64,000 nt of DNA, from the NCBI GenBank assembly GCA_943788835.1, contig CALSRU010000002.1, positions 1 to 64,000 of the forward strand, read 5' to 3'. Positions 1 through 10,467 of the stretch are shown here, one piece after another; position 1 is the stretch's first letter; the number at the start of each line of letters is the position of its first letter. Source of the DNA: an uncultured Pseudomonadales bacterium. GTDB lineage: Bacteria; Pseudomonadota; Gammaproteobacteria; Pseudomonadales; UBA7434. Under the pieces are notes generated by a model. The model saw only the letters and a list, made by a program, of their open reading frames with translations. It was not told the DNA's origin and ran no database searches. Position numbers and translations under genes: made by a program.

Positions 1-2470
1 ACTCGCCACAGCCGCCGCACCCAGCGCCATCTGATAAACAATCTTCGACACACTGCCCCACAACGTTAACGCCTTCATCCTATCGGCATCTAACGGCACT
101 ACCACAGTATCGCCAGGCTGTATTGAACTATCACCGCGCTTAAACCAGCGCGAATTTTTGGGCAAAAACACGCTGCCGTTGGCTTTAACTACATAAATGC
201 GTTTTTCATCGGCTTTGAGTGTTGGCCCACCGCTGCGCTCAATAAAGTCTTTAACCGAGAGCTTGGCCTCATACAAATGCGAGGTGGGGTGCTGTACCTC
301 ACCCACTACGGTAACCGTTTGCCTTTGCATAGGCACAGTTAATTGGTCGCCGGCTTTAAGCACTACGTCGTAACTTTCGGGCCGTTCGATAATGGCCGCT
401 AAATCAATAACCATGCGGCCGGTGGGCACTATGTCTTGCATGCTTGTTAACAATTGATCGGCTTCTTGCTGGTCAACACCCTCGCCCTCTTCTTGAAGAT
501 TAGACGCGGCAAGATCCGACTCAAGGCGCTGCTGTAATTCGGCTAAGCGCACACGCTCTAGCTCACGCAGTGCTTTACGCGAAAACACGCCGGCCTCAAC
601 AAACGCATACTCGGTAAGGCCACCCGCGCGTTTAATTAACTGCGACAACGTTTCACCGCGTTGGATGGCATAGCTACCGGGAAAAACCACCTCGCCCTTG
701 AGCTCTACCGTTTCATTACCTACCCAGCTAGGCAGGTGCTTAATATGCAGCGCATCTTCCGGTGCCAGCGCGTAACTGCCGGCAAGATTCAAATCGATAG
801 TGGCGTGCTCAACCGTTTGACGCTGTTGCTCATCAAAGACGTAACGGGTCATATCAGCCGTTAGGCTAAACGCGCGGTCGGTTAGGCCGCCGGCCAAGGC
901 AATAAGATCTTTAGCGCTGGCGTTGCTCATTAACGGATACTGCCCAGGAAAACGCACGCTGCCATTAACAGAAACAATTTGCCGGCGCTGGCTGTCGTTG
1001 GCCTGCACGCTCAAGCGGGCAACAATATCTTTTAATTGATTAGCACGGTCACTTTTGTAATCAAAAATCATAATTTGGTCGCGCGCGCCCAACAGTGGGT
1101 CGCTTTGACTACCTGGGCTGCAAAGGCTGCAGCCGGGCTGAAGAACTGTACTTTAATTTGGCGGGTTGGCATTAACTCGCGCACAATAAGCGCTGCACTA
1201 AGATCGGGGTTAGGCAGCAACGCATTAGCACCCCCAATAAGATCGGTAAAGCGCATAGCCTTGGCGCCATGCCGAGCCACCCGGGCGCTTAACGTGACCT
1301 TCTACTAAAACAACATCTTCCATGGTGTCTAGCACCGAAAATACTTGCAACACGTCGGCGTCTTTTATCTTTAAGTTTTTGCCTTTAGCGCTTTTAAGAT
1401 CAACATCAACCAAGGTGCGCTGCCCGCCATCACTAATACGCTCAATGCGAGAGACTTGCGGATACGCCGTGGGTAAAAATCCGCCGGCCAGTGCCACTGC
1501 TTGCTGGGTGGTTTTTTCGTCTTTTAATTCATAAATAGCGGGCCTGCGCACCTCACCGCTCACACCCACCGTTTTGCCAATAGACGGCACAAAAATAACA
1601 TCGCCGGGCAGTAGCCGTGCATCATTGGAGGTATCACCGCTTAAAAGCAGGTCGTAAAGATCTAAATGGGTAACCAGTTGACCACCGCGCTTTAACTGAA
1701 TATTGCGCAGCGAGCCCATTTTAGAAATGCCGCCGCTGGCAAATAAAGCGTTAGTCATGGTAGATAGCGAATTAACGGTGTAAGAACCTGGCAGCTTGGC
1801 CTCACCCAAAATGAAAATGCGAATAGAACGCAACGCGCCCATGGTGACAGAGGCCTTAACCCCAATCATTTGCTCACCCACCGTGGTGTTAATTAAGGCT
1901 TTCACATCGGTAAAGCTCAGGCCGGCTACCACCAGCGGCCCTAAGTGAGGAAATTGAATTTCACCTTCACGGTTAATGGTAAGAGCATGACTTTCATTTT
2001 CTTTACCGTAGAGCTGCACAATAATGTTATCGCCCGGGCCCATCACATACTCAGACGGAATAGGAATATCGGTGGCCGGCATAAAACTGCGCCGATGGGC
2101 CGCTAAATAGCTCGTAACCAAACTGCTTGAGCTTTTGCCCGGTGACTTTTTGTTCTTTGACTTCACGTAGGTCAATGGCGTCAGTCGCTTCACCGGCATT
2201 TTGCTCAACCGCTGCCCCGCCCATAGAACGCATGGCGCGGCGAGCATCACTGCTAGCAGTCTGACCCAAATTGGGCTGGGCATTACTGCCTTGGCCTAGG
2301 GCATTTAAGTCAACCCCATACTGCTGAGCCAGCGCTTGCTGCTGTGCAGCCGGTAAACGTTTAAATTGTTCAATTTGAGCAGCGGTAGGGGTTTGTGCCA
2401 CGCTGAATGTACTGGCTAATAAAAGCAGCGCGCCGCACATTAGATAAGCAGTGTTTAGTTGAATAGGCAT
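1..2470 (-). pseudogene. SLBB-domain polysaccharide export protein (Wza-like), frame broken three times, 3' end outside window
   Basis: A periplasmic/outer-membrane exporter of the Wza/SLBB class, which forms the channel for capsule or exopolysaccharide. The N-terminus has a signal peptide (MPIQLNTAYLMCGALLLLAS) and a Gln-rich helix, followed by the polysaccharide-export motif SEYVMGPGDNIIVQLYGKE and repeated SLBB domains (VSGEVRRPAIYEL, VNGSVRFPGQYPL, LKGEVVFPGSYAI, VVGEVQHPTSHLY). Reading through needs three corrections: an extra base in the A-run 2083-2086, an extra base at about 1257 (restoring WRQG-MRFTDLIGG), and a missing base in the G-run 1115-1117. Outside those points the frame is open to the window edge. 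It lies 147 bp downstream of the Wzi-like gene, in the order expected of a polysaccharide locus. It is either a real pseudogene or an error-rich stretch of assembly; homopolymer involvement in two of three sites fits the latter. Confidence 0.85.
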
Positions 2471-2577
2471 AAATGAATAACCGTTATTTTTGATTCAATG
2501 TTGAGCCGCCCAGCAGGAGCAGACCATTAGTTATCGCGGGGGGATTCAGCTAGCGGCTGAGCAATAGAGTTTTATCC

Positions 2578-2625
2578 AATATCAATATCCGTATCCGTAT
2601 CCGCATCAATAGCAATATCAATATC
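2578..2625. repeat. Tandem hexanucleotide repeat, eight units
   Basis: Eight consecutive 6-bp units (AATATC, AATATC, CGTATC, CGTATC, CGCATC, AATAGC, AATATC, AATATC) cover the stop codon of the Wzi-like gene and the start of the following spacer. Unit changes of 6 bp would not alter frame but would move or remove the stop. Nothing else is visible in 2471-2617. Confidence 0.8.
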
Positions 2626-4137
2626 TAAAGTCGAGCGTTAATGAGCCACCGCTGTCGAGAACCTCGTTGTTAAAGACAATGGAATCTGAGGCGAAGTGTA
2701 AGCCAAATGAGGCCTGCCAGTGATGACTAATTGGCAAGGAATATTCCATGTTTACCATTTTGGTGCGGCCGCCTACACCAAACACGCTGCCGCCAGGAGC
2801 CGCTGCATTGGTGCCGTCGGTATTTAAATCTATTTTGCTCAACGACCAAGAAAATTGCTGACCACTGGATAAATAATGATCGGCTGCGAATGTCAACAAA
2901 CGGCTGTCGTTGTCCACACTGGCACCGATTGGCCGGCCTTTATAACGATAACCACTGCGGTAAATGCCATGCTCATACGCATAGTTAGGGCGCTCATCGC
3001 TATAGCTTTCGGAGGTGGTGTCGCTCAGCTCAAGCACAAAGCGATGCTGCATAGTGCGATAGAAGAAAACTGCTTTCTAAACCCAGCTGCACAATACCAC
3101 GCGAGGGCAAACCGCCGGCTTCATCTTCAGCGGTAAATTGAAAATACAGCGCATTGTGCGCCTGCCCTGTTGCAAAACTGTAGCGGGCATCCAAGCTGGC
3201 TTGCTGGTTGCCCGGCTCGTTGCTGCCATCGAGGGCAATGCCATCATCACCACGATTATCATTACCAATGATCAGAGTCTTTTAAAGAGTTCCAGCTTTG
3301 CGGCCTACCCTCGCCACCCCACTGTGCCGTGCGACTAACGGCCAGCTCTAGCCTGCTGAACGGCTTAAAGCTGAAGCGTGCGCCCAGCAAATACGCCTCG
3401 GGCACCTGCCTATCGGACTCAAGCTGACTGGCCATGCTAGTGAATTGCCACGGCCCGAGCCACGAGAGCCAGCGCGTACTGAAGGCCTCAGAACTTCTGC
3501 GCTGTAAACTTAAACCCGGTATGGGGCGAGCATTATTAGACACGGTAAGACTTGAATGCCAACCTGGCCCCCACCAGCGATCGATGGCGCCAGCAGTAAA
3601 AGCCCAGTTACCTAAGGCATAGCTAATATAGGAGCCATCGGCTCGCCATTGTTCTCCATCGGTAGGCTGATCGGCATAGCCTGCTGCCAGATGAACGGCC
3701 AGCGTATCGCTCATCCAATCGACGCCGACTTTAACTTCAGATTTTTCGCGGCGATGGTCGCCAAAATAGCGGATGGCCCGGCTATCTTCGCCCGCCGATA
3801 GTTGACTAGTAAAGCGCAAAGCGCCCTCAGTTTGGCGAGTAAACGCGTGCTTTACATAACGCAGCGACCACAGCGACGCTTCGTCTAGCTGCGCATAGTC
3901 TGCGCGGTTTACATCATGAATAATGCCAGCCCACATCAGGGGCCACGTGGTCACCGGTACCGTGATGATGTTGTTATCGGCCAAGAGCACGATGTGATGA
4001 CGCAGACGCTGGTCACCGCTATCAATCCACGGGCCAGAAGATGCCGTGCTGGAGAGATTGAAAAACAAAAAGACCGTTAAAAACGCTTTAAAAGCCCACG
4101 GAACGCCAGCTCTAGGTATGACTTTGGTATTTTTCAT
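2618..4137 (-). pseudogene. Wzi-like capsule-assembly outer-membrane protein, frame broken twice
   Basis: Outer-membrane beta-barrel of the capsule-assembly Wzi family, which anchors or organises capsular polysaccharide at the cell surface. A signal peptide precedes family-like text: WWGPGWHSSLTVSNNARPIP, QWGGEGRPQSWNSL, then in another frame LIGNDNRGDDGIALDGSNEP and EDEAGGLPSRGIVQLGLESS, then in a third frame MQHRFVLELSDTTSESYSDE to a barrel-like C-terminus ending LDFRY. The breaks are single-base shifts at about 3275-3285 and about 3062-3068. The first ATG with a GGA upstream (4137) is taken as the start; TTG 4158 and ATG 4146 are alternatives. It pairs with the SLBB exporter downstream. 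Two breaks here plus three next door point to decay of the locus or local sequence error. Confidence 0.82.
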
Positions 4138-4158
4138 AATGTCCATATTCGATAACAA

Positions 4159-4535
4159 TTTAACGCCGTTATGCTAAAGCATTAGGGCCTCTTTAGCTAT
4201 TTTGACTATCCCGTGTGGCGGGCCTATTTTGGTAAAAATGATGCCAGAAAAGCTGGAGGCACTCGCAATTTCAACACCAGCGGCCCCAGCGCCACCCGTA
4301 AAATAGAACAAACCGGCAATATTTACTGGCTATGTAGTAACAGGATACTACCTCCTATAGTTTTTTAATTGATATGATGCATCGTAGCATGCAAGTCAGG
4401 CTGGAAAAAATTATACCCATAAGTCAAACCTGTTGACGTGCCATAGCGCCTTCGCAAATTCTCCATGAACGAGAGATCTGCGCACAAAAGCTGCCGCCAA
4501 TCCTTACACCGCCAAGTTTGAGAAAACGTACACCC
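4159..4535. other. Intergenic region, no gene recognised
   Basis: A 377-bp gap between the divergent Wzi-like gene and the response regulator. It must hold both promoters, but no convincing -35/-10 pair or operator could be picked out. Short open stretches here resemble no known protein. Confidence 0.5.
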
Positions 4536-5738
4536 ATGGTTATTGACGAGAATCCGACTGACAACAAAGTTGCCGTTGTTGCTGAAACAGACGAACTTTT
4601 GACCGAAGTGCTGCACCATCTGAAAGAGTGTTTTGAGACGATTGAGCCAATCCTTATTGATAGAAATGCCGTCTCAAAGCTGGAAGAGTTCCAGCCTCAC
4701 ATCATCATCTTCTTCTGCCATAAAGTGAGCGCAGCCGAAGCATTTTATCTAACCCTGCATCGCACCTGCAATGGACTTTCCAGCTGGATGCATGAAAGTA
4801 TTATTTTATGTGCGCGAGAAGAAGCTAAAAAATGCTACCAGCTTTGCATTGATAACGTTTTTAATGACTTTTGTTTATTCAAGCCCGTCTATGAACCCTT
4901 CAGCCTTCGACTAACTGTGACCCAAGCAATAGAGCGAAGAAACATTCACTTAGAGAAGGCCGGACGACGAAATGAATTTAAAAGTATCGATAGAGAATTC
5001 AAAAGTATCGAAAACGAGCTCGATAAAACGGTTTACAAAATTGGCTGTATAGGCAAAACAAACGAGCAGATGGACCCATTTCTTGCAAATTTCGTCAGTC
5101 AGAAAGTTGATGCATTCCAGCAATCAATCATCATCGACCCTGAAGAAAATGGCCTTGAGGTTCTCGATGAAAACAAGGTTAAGGATTCATTTGAGCGATT
5201 AAAAACCGACGTGGCCGACACCGACCAAATCAAAACTCCAGAAGAAATCCAAAATGACGCCGTACTGGCCGTACAAAATGAGCTAGCAAAAATAGTTGCC
5301 GACATATCCACCCAACGTCGCCAGTTGGGAGAAACATCAACTAGCTTAAAAGAGGCTTGCGAGTTGAACAAAACCCATATTCTACTCATTGATAATGACA
5401 TCAAAAGCATAAAAATGATTCGTGAGGCTCTGAAGTCAGATAATTACGTGGTAACAATCGTACCAGACCCTCAGCAGGGCCGTGACGTTCTAAACAAATT
5501 GAGTATCGATGTGATTTTGGTCGACACCCAGCCGAGCGATATGCAGGGGGCCAAGTTTTTGCAAGATATACAAAGCAGCAAGCTACATGGCCACATACCT
5601 ATTGTTATAATTAGCAGAGCCAATGGTAGACAATCCGTACAGCACGGACTGAGACTAGGCGCCTCGGACTACATAATAAAACCTTTCGAAAAACAAATCA
5701 TAGAAAAACGAATTAGTCGTCTTTTAGAAGTGTCCTAA
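4536..5738 (+). CDS. Response regulator with degenerate N-terminal and intact C-terminal receiver domains
   Basis: A cytoplasmic two-component protein of 400 residues with no DNA-binding or enzymatic output domain. The C-terminal receiver (about residues 280-400) has the acidic pair in LLIDNDIK, the phosphoacceptor Asp in VILVDTQPSDMQG, the Ser of VIISRA and the Lys of DYIIKPF, so it should be phosphorylatable. The N-terminal 130 residues resemble a receiver fold (AVVAETDELL, HIIIFFCHK, LFKPVYEPF) but lack the phosphoacceptor Asp. A charged, probably helical linker of about 140 residues joins them. ATG 4536 is preferred to the in-frame TTG at 4518. No cognate histidine kinase is nearby. It may act through protein-protein contact. 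Confidence 0.75.
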   Translation: MVIDENPTDNKVAVVAETDELLTEVLHHLKECFETIEPILIDRNAVSKLEEFQPHIIIFFCHKVSAAEAFYLTLHRTCNGLSSWMHESIILCAREEAKKCYQLCIDNVFNDFCLFKPVYEPFSLRLTVTQAIERRNIHLEKAGRRNEFKSIDREFKSIENELDKTVYKIGCIGKTNEQMDPFLANFVSQKVDAFQQSIIIDPEENGLEVLDENKVKDSFERLKTDVADTDQIKTPEEIQNDAVLAVQNELAKIVADISTQRRQLGETSTSLKEACELNKTHILLIDNDIKSIKMIREALKSDNYVVTIVPDPQQGRDVLNKLSIDVILVDTQPSDMQGAKFLQDIQSSKLHGHIPIVIISRANGRQSVQHGLRLGASDYIIKPFEKQIIEKRISRLLEVS

Positions 5739-5876
5739 AAGCTAACGGCAAAGCTAGGGCCTAACAAACCGCTAATCTCGTTTTGAACCTATATTTGTAT
5801 GAAGGCCAGTGTCTATTAAAGCCATGAAATTTATAGGCGCTGCGGACCGATAAACACCACTGCTAAAACAGCCTGA

Positions 5877-7328
5877 TTACGTAATATTAAGGATGCCATC
5901 ATTGATTGAATGATTAAGCATAATATCCCTGTCGACCTTATAGTCATCCAAAACGATCCACGGCTGCTTGCTTCCTTGGCGCGGCAAGCGCTCACTCGCG
6001 CGTTCAATATAACCTGAACCCAAAGAACTCATTACCGTTGTGTCGAGCGCACATCCCTGCTCATCGCGAGCAACGGCTACGGTGGCGTTGTGCTGCTCCA
6101 TATAATTGAGTAGCCGACACGCATAGCTTGCCGAGAGATCCGCTTTCAATGTCCATGGAGCGTTGGTGTACCCAAACATAAAGACCATATTTGGGATATT
6201 TTGAACCATGGCTCCTTTATAAGTTAATAACTCGCTGAGCACCGGTGCCGCCTCATCAACTTTCAATTCGATGCCACCTAACAACTGAATATCAAGGCCG
6301 GTTGCCGTCACTATAATGTCGGCCTCAAGCTCTTGGCCTGACATCAGACGCAGGCCTGTCGCGGTAAAAGATTCAATCTGATCGGTAACAATCGAGGCCT
6401 CACCCGATTTAAGCACTTTGAATAAATCTGCATCGGGCACCGCACACAGGCGCTCATCCCACGGCTTGTAGCGCGGGGAGAAGTGACTGATGTCAAAATC
6501 CTTACCAAGATGCTTTTGCGCGCGCGCAATAAAAAAACGACGCATAAAATTAGGCCAACGCTTGGTCATCTTAAACATAATGCGCTGCAAAACAATGTTG
6601 CGTTTTCTTGCAAAACTATAAACCCATGGGTCAGGCAATATTTTTCGCAAAGCGGCAGAAACCGCGTCGTAGGCGGGCATAGAAAAAACATACGAGGGCG
6701 AGCGCTGTAGCATCGTCACGTGCGCGGCTTTTTCGGCCATAGCGGGAACCAATGTCACGGCGGTTGCACCACTACCAATAACGACAATCTTTTTTCCCGT
6801 ATAGTCCAGATCTGCAGGCCATTTTTGCGGATGAATACACAGCCCTTTAAATTCGTCTGCGCCCTTAAAGTTGGGCAGATACCCCGCATCGTAGTTGTAG
6901 TATCCGGTACCCGTTATTAAAAAAGCGCATTCATACTGGCTTTTTTCACCGGTTTCTTCATCCAGCGCGAGAACCGTCCAGCGTTTTTTTTGACTACTCC
7001 AATTGGCTGCCTGTACTTTCAAGCCAAAGTTTATTTTTTTATCAATGCCGTAGGCTTTTGCCGTATCGCTTATGTAGTTTCTTATTGATGTGCCATCGGC
7101 CAAAACATTGAGACTGCGCCAAGGACGAAATTGATAACCAAATGTGAGCATATCTGAGTCGGAGCGAACACCTGGATAACGAAACAGATCCCAAGTACCG
7201 CCAATAGCGCGGCGACGCTCTAAAACGGTAAAGGTTTTACTAGGGCAAGACTGGCTCAAGTGACAGGCCGCACCAATGCCCGACAGGCCGGCACCAATAA
7301 TCAGCACGTCAAAATACGTCGAACTCAT
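5877..7328 (-). CDS. Flavin-containing monooxygenase, Baeyer-Villiger type
   Basis: A cytoplasmic FAD/NADPH monooxygenase of 483 residues that should insert oxygen into ketones or similar substrates. It has the FAD-binding GxGxxG near residues 12-17 (IIGAGLSGIGAA), the GGTWDLFRYPGVRSDSDM segment typical of the family, the Baeyer-Villiger fingerprint FxGxxxHxxxW exactly at residues 160-170 (FKGLCIHPQKW, followed by P), and a second Rossmann motif for NADPH (VVIGSGATAV, about 182-191). Length is normal for the group. It stands alone between convergent and codirectional neighbours, so the substrate cannot be read from context. Residue-level motifs make the class secure; the precise reaction is inferred. 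Confidence 0.88.
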   Translation of the reverse strand: MSSTYFDVLIIGAGLSGIGAACHLSQSCPSKTFTVLERRRAIGGTWDLFRYPGVRSDSDMLTFGYQFRPWRSLNVLADGTSIRNYISDTAKAYGIDKKINFGLKVQAANWSSQKKRWTVLALDEETGEKSQYECAFLITGTGYYNYDAGYLPNFKGADEFKGLCIHPQKWPADLDYTGKKIVVIGSGATAVTLVPAMAEKAAHVTMLQRSPSYVFSMPAYDAVSAALRKILPDPWVYSFARKRNIVLQRIMFKMTKRWPNFMRRFFIARAQKHLGKDFDISHFSPRYKPWDERLCAVPDADLFKVLKSGEASIVTDQIESFTATGLRLMSGQELEADIIVTATGLDIQLLGGIELKVDEAAPVLSELLTYKGAMVQNIPNMVFMFGYTNAPWTLKADLSASYACRLLNYMEQHNATVAVARDEQGCALDTTVMSSLGSGYIERASERLPRQGSKQPWIVLDDYKVDRDIMLNHSINDGILNIT

Positions 7329-7541
7329 AGCTACACTCTTGTTATAGACGCGTTGAATAATGCACTTTGCAATTTCTTCATTTCACTTAATGAAGAATCT
7401 CAAGCGTAGCGCCACCAAGAAAGGCGTGGCTGTGTAAAGACTAGACGCTGCAGGTGTTTGAATGCCCTACACCCCCCCCGCCGTGTTTTTCTGCGCTTTT
7501 AGCAATTAGCCAAAAACGCATTAAGCCGTTACAAAACAGCA

Positions 7542-8042
7542 CTAACAGCCAGTATCAACCATGGCTAGCGTAGGCTTTGCACCCGGAGTGTTGTCCACCT
7601 GAGTATACTCTACATAGCAGTTGGTTCTATCTGGAATTGACCATCTAACCGTAGCATGACTTGTTGACGACAAAATAAAATCTGGCGCATCGACTAGATC
7701 ATCTATTTCATCACTGCGATTGGGATCTCCACCATCCGGGTAGCCATTCAACATGCGAACATGTTTATTCACTGCAGGAATATAGACTATCGCACCCCAC
7801 GCGGCATCCACGCAATCTGGCGTTAATTGACAACCGATATTGACCATCGTTATGGTTGAGCGAAGCGTGCCCATTAAGTTTTGCAACGTTGCAGAATGGG
7901 CATCTGCACTTAAATTGATAAACCTGGGTAGAGCCATTATCGAAAGAATGCCTAGCAACACAATGACGCCCACTAGCTCAACTAGTGTGAAGCCACGCTG
8001 TTGAAAGCCGTCTTGTAGAAATGCCTGTCTCTTCGAGCTCAT
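7542..8042 (-). CDS. Type IV pilin-like protein (MSHA-type prepilin)
   Basis: A prepilin of about 166 residues. The class III signal has a prepilin-peptidase site QQRG|FTLVELVGVIVLLG with the +5 Glu and a hydrophobic helix, continuing into ALPRFINLSADAHSATLQNL as in MSHA major pilins. The C-terminal part contains Cys pairs (IGCQLTPDCVD, TNCYVEY, VDTGC) consistent with a disulfide-closed pilin head. ATG 8042 gives a leader of normal length; an in-frame TTG at 8084 would add 14 residues. No pilus assembly genes are adjacent, so this is an orphan pilin or minor pilin whose machinery lies elsewhere. Family assignment is firm; calling it MshA itself is not justified. Confidence 0.8.
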   Translation of the reverse strand: MSSKRQAFLQDGFQQRGFTLVELVGVIVLLGILSIMALPRFINLSADAHSATLQNLMGTLRSTITMVNIGCQLTPDCVDAAWGAIVYIPAVNKHVRMLNGYPDGGDPNRSDEIDDLVDAPDFILSSTSHATVRWSIPDRTNCYVEYTQVDNTPGAKPTLAMVDTGC

Positions 8043-8103
8043 GCTATATCTGCCGCTGAAAGAATCCCACGATATTTTATACAATACTTTCTAATGACGA
8101 AAG

Positions 8104-10467
8104 CTACAAACCCGTGAGCTCAAAACTCCTGCGCTCAAGCTGCTCAGAGCCGCCCCCAACAAAAACATCAAAAGCGCCGGGCTCGACCCGATAGTCGCCC
8201 TGGCTATTATAAAAACCTAACGTTTTTTCATCGAGCGTAAAACTCACCTGTTGAGATTCACCGGCCTTCAGCGCAACTCGCGCAAAGCCTTTGAGCTCCT
8301 TGATAGGCCGAGTCACACTGCCAATACGATCGCGGATATAAAGCTGTACAATTTCTACGCCATCACGCTTACCGCTATTGGTGACGGTCACCGAAACCTC
8401 TAACGATTCATCAACTGCCACTGAGGTAGCACTGAGCTCAATCGCTGAATAATCAAACTGGGTGTAACTCAAACCGTAACCAAAGGGGTACAAAGGCGTG
8501 TTGGGGGAGTCGGTATAGTGAGTCCAAAACACATCGTCTTCTGAGCTGGGTCGGCCGGTATTTTTTTGGCTGTAATACAGGGGTAATTGCCCGGTATTGC
8601 GAGGAAAGCTCATAGGCAATTTACCGGATGGGTTGTACGCGCCAAATAACACATCGGCTATGCCATGGCCCGCTTGGGAGCCAGCGTGCCAGGCTTCTAC
8701 AATGGCCGTTGCTTTGTCAGCAATGGTGCTGATTGCCAGCGGCCTACCATTCATCAACACCACCACAATTTGATCGTTCACTGCGCTCACCGCATCAAAT
8801 AACGCTTGCTGCACGCCAGCCAGTTCTACACTCACCTGACTACGCGCCTCACCACTTTGATAAGCATCTTCGCCAATAGCCATCACCACCACATCGGCCT
8901 GGCGAGCTACCGCCAGCGCTTGCTCAAAACCCGAGGTATCCTCTGTGTTAATGGTGATTTCACTGTGAAAAGCACGCCCTGCAGTGGCTAACGGCGCTCC
9001 TTGGGCATACGTTATCAAGGCAGCATCAACCACCGCAGCGTTCACGCCCTCTAACAGTGATACCGCAGAGTTGGCCACAGCTTTAGCGCGCCAATTACCC
9101 AAAGGGTTGTCTTTATCATCAGCTAAAGGCCCTATCACTGCAATGCGCTGCCCAGAGGTTGCCAACGGCAAAATATCATTGTCATTTTTTAGCAGCACTA
9201 TCGACTTACGCGCCGCATCGCGCGCCGCACTTAAATGCTCTGCACTACCAATATTACTTTGCTCTCTTGACGCCGATGCATAGCGATAGGGATCCTCGAA
9301 TAATCCCAACCGGTATTTAAGCGCCAAAACTCGGCGCACGGCATTATCAACCACACTTTGGGCGACCTCACCACTTTTCACTAAGCCTGCGAGCTGACCA
9401 ATATAGGCCCCCGATTCCATATCAATATCGTTACCTGCATTGATAGCCTGTGCTGCGGCTTGCGATAAGTCAGCACTGTAACCATGTTCTTGCATTTCGC
9501 CAATGGAGTCCCAGTCTGAAACGACTAAACCACGATAGTCCCACCGCCCCTTCAGCAATGTGTTTTGCAAATAGGCGTCAGCGGTTGCGGGAACCCCATC
9601 TAACTCGCTAAATGAGTTCATGAAGGTGGCTACACCCGCCTCTGCGGCCGCCTTGAACGGTGGCAAAATAGTATTGTGCAAAGTGGTGTTACTCACATCA
9701 ACCGTGTTGTAGTCACGGCCAGCTTCGGCAAACGCATAGCCGGCAAAGTGTTTAGCACAAGCTGCAATGGTATCGGGCCGGCTCAAATCATCGCCTTGAA
9801 AACCCTTAATACGCGCCACCGCCATTTGTGCACCAAAGTAAGGGTCTTCGCCTGCACCCTCCATAACACGACCAAAACGCGCATCACGACCCACATCCAC
9901 CATCGGCGCAAAAGTCCAATGCAAACCGGCGGCCGACGCCTCAATGGCAGCAATACGCGAATTCTTTTCCACTAAATCCAAATCCCAACTCGCCGCCTCG
10001 CCCAGCGGTATAGGAAACATGGTTTGAAAACCATGAATAACATCAAAAGCAAACAATAGTGGAATGCCTAAACGCGTCTCTTCAACCGCTATGCGCTGAG
10101 CTTCGGTAGTGGCTGCAACTGATACAACGTTTAACATAGAGCCTACACCGCCAGAGCGTAAGTCCGACAAGCGCTGTTCGTTATAGTCGTCACCCGTTGC
10201 GACAGGGCCGGTTACGTCCCAACTGCCGCTATATTGATTTAATTGCCCCACTTTTTCAGCCAGCGTCATTCTTTGAAGCAACGCCTCTATATTTTTATCG
10301 GTATCCAAATTGCCAGAGCTATAAATTGCTTGAGGAGCTGGCTTAAGGACACTACAAGCACTGAGCGTTGCCACCAATATAGCCATCAGCACACGACGCG
10401 ATACATCCTTAACCGCGGCCTTATGAAAAAAGAAAGGAGAATAAAATGAGGGGCGTCTGTTATTCAT
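8104..10467 (-). CDS. Family 3 glycoside hydrolase (beta-glucosidase), lipoprotein
   Basis: A secreted, lipid-anchored exo-acting glycosidase of about 787 residues that releases terminal beta-linked glucose or related sugars. The lipobox LSAC lies near residue 38. The GH3 N-terminal barrel contains ARFGRVMEGAGEDPYFGAQM, the KHF substrate-contact motif (about 239-241) and the nucleophile Asp in GLVVSDWDSIGEM (about 318). The second alpha/beta-sandwich domain (SIVLLKNDNDILPL) and a C-terminal fibronectin-III-like domain (SVTVTNSGKRDGVEIVQLYI) follow, the BglX layout. The start is the ATG at 10467; a GTG at 10482 is also in frame. No transporter or glucan-binding partner sits beside it, so the natural glycan is unknown. 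Confidence 0.9.
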   Translation of the reverse strand: MNNRRPSFYSPFFFHKAAVKDVSRRVLMAILVATLSACSVLKPAPQAIYSSGNLDTDKNIEALLQRMTLAEKVGQLNQYSGSWDVTGPVATGDDYNEQRLSDLRSGGVGSMLNVVSVAATTEAQRIAVEETRLGIPLLFAFDVIHGFQTMFPIPLGEAASWDLDLVEKNSRIAAIEASAAGLHWTFAPMVDVGRDARFGRVMEGAGEDPYFGAQMAVARIKGFQGDDLSRPDTIAACAKHFAGYAFAEAGRDYNTVDVSNTTLHNTILPPFKAAAEAGVATFMNSFSELDGVPATADAYLQNTLLKGRWDYRGLVVSDWDSIGEMQEHGYSADLSQAAAQAINAGNDIDMESGAYIGQLAGLVKSGEVAQSVVDNAVRRVLALKYRLGLFEDPYRYASASREQSNIGSAEHLSAARDAARKSIVLLKNDNDILPLATSGQRIAVIGPLADDKDNPLGNWRAKAVANSAVSLLEGVNAAVVDAALITYAQGAPLATAGRAFHSEITINTEDTSGFEQALAVARQADVVVMAIGEDAYQSGEARSQVSVELAGVQQALFDAVSAVNDQIVVVLMNGRPLAISTIADKATAIVEAWHAGSQAGHGIADVLFGAYNPSGKLPMSFPRNTGQLPLYYSQKNTGRPSSEDDVFWTHYTDSPNTPLYPFGYGLSYTQFDYSAIELSATSVAVDESLEVSVTVTNSGKRDGVEIVQLYIRDRIGSVTRPIKELKGFARVALKAGESQQVSFTLDEKTLGFYNSQGDYRVEPGAFDVFVGGGSEQLERRSFELTGL

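Noticed and set aside
1036-1308. Open frames around 1036-1308 on both strands as separate genes
   Set aside because: The minus-strand text continues the SLBB exporter after a frameshift; the plus-strand frame is its shadow.
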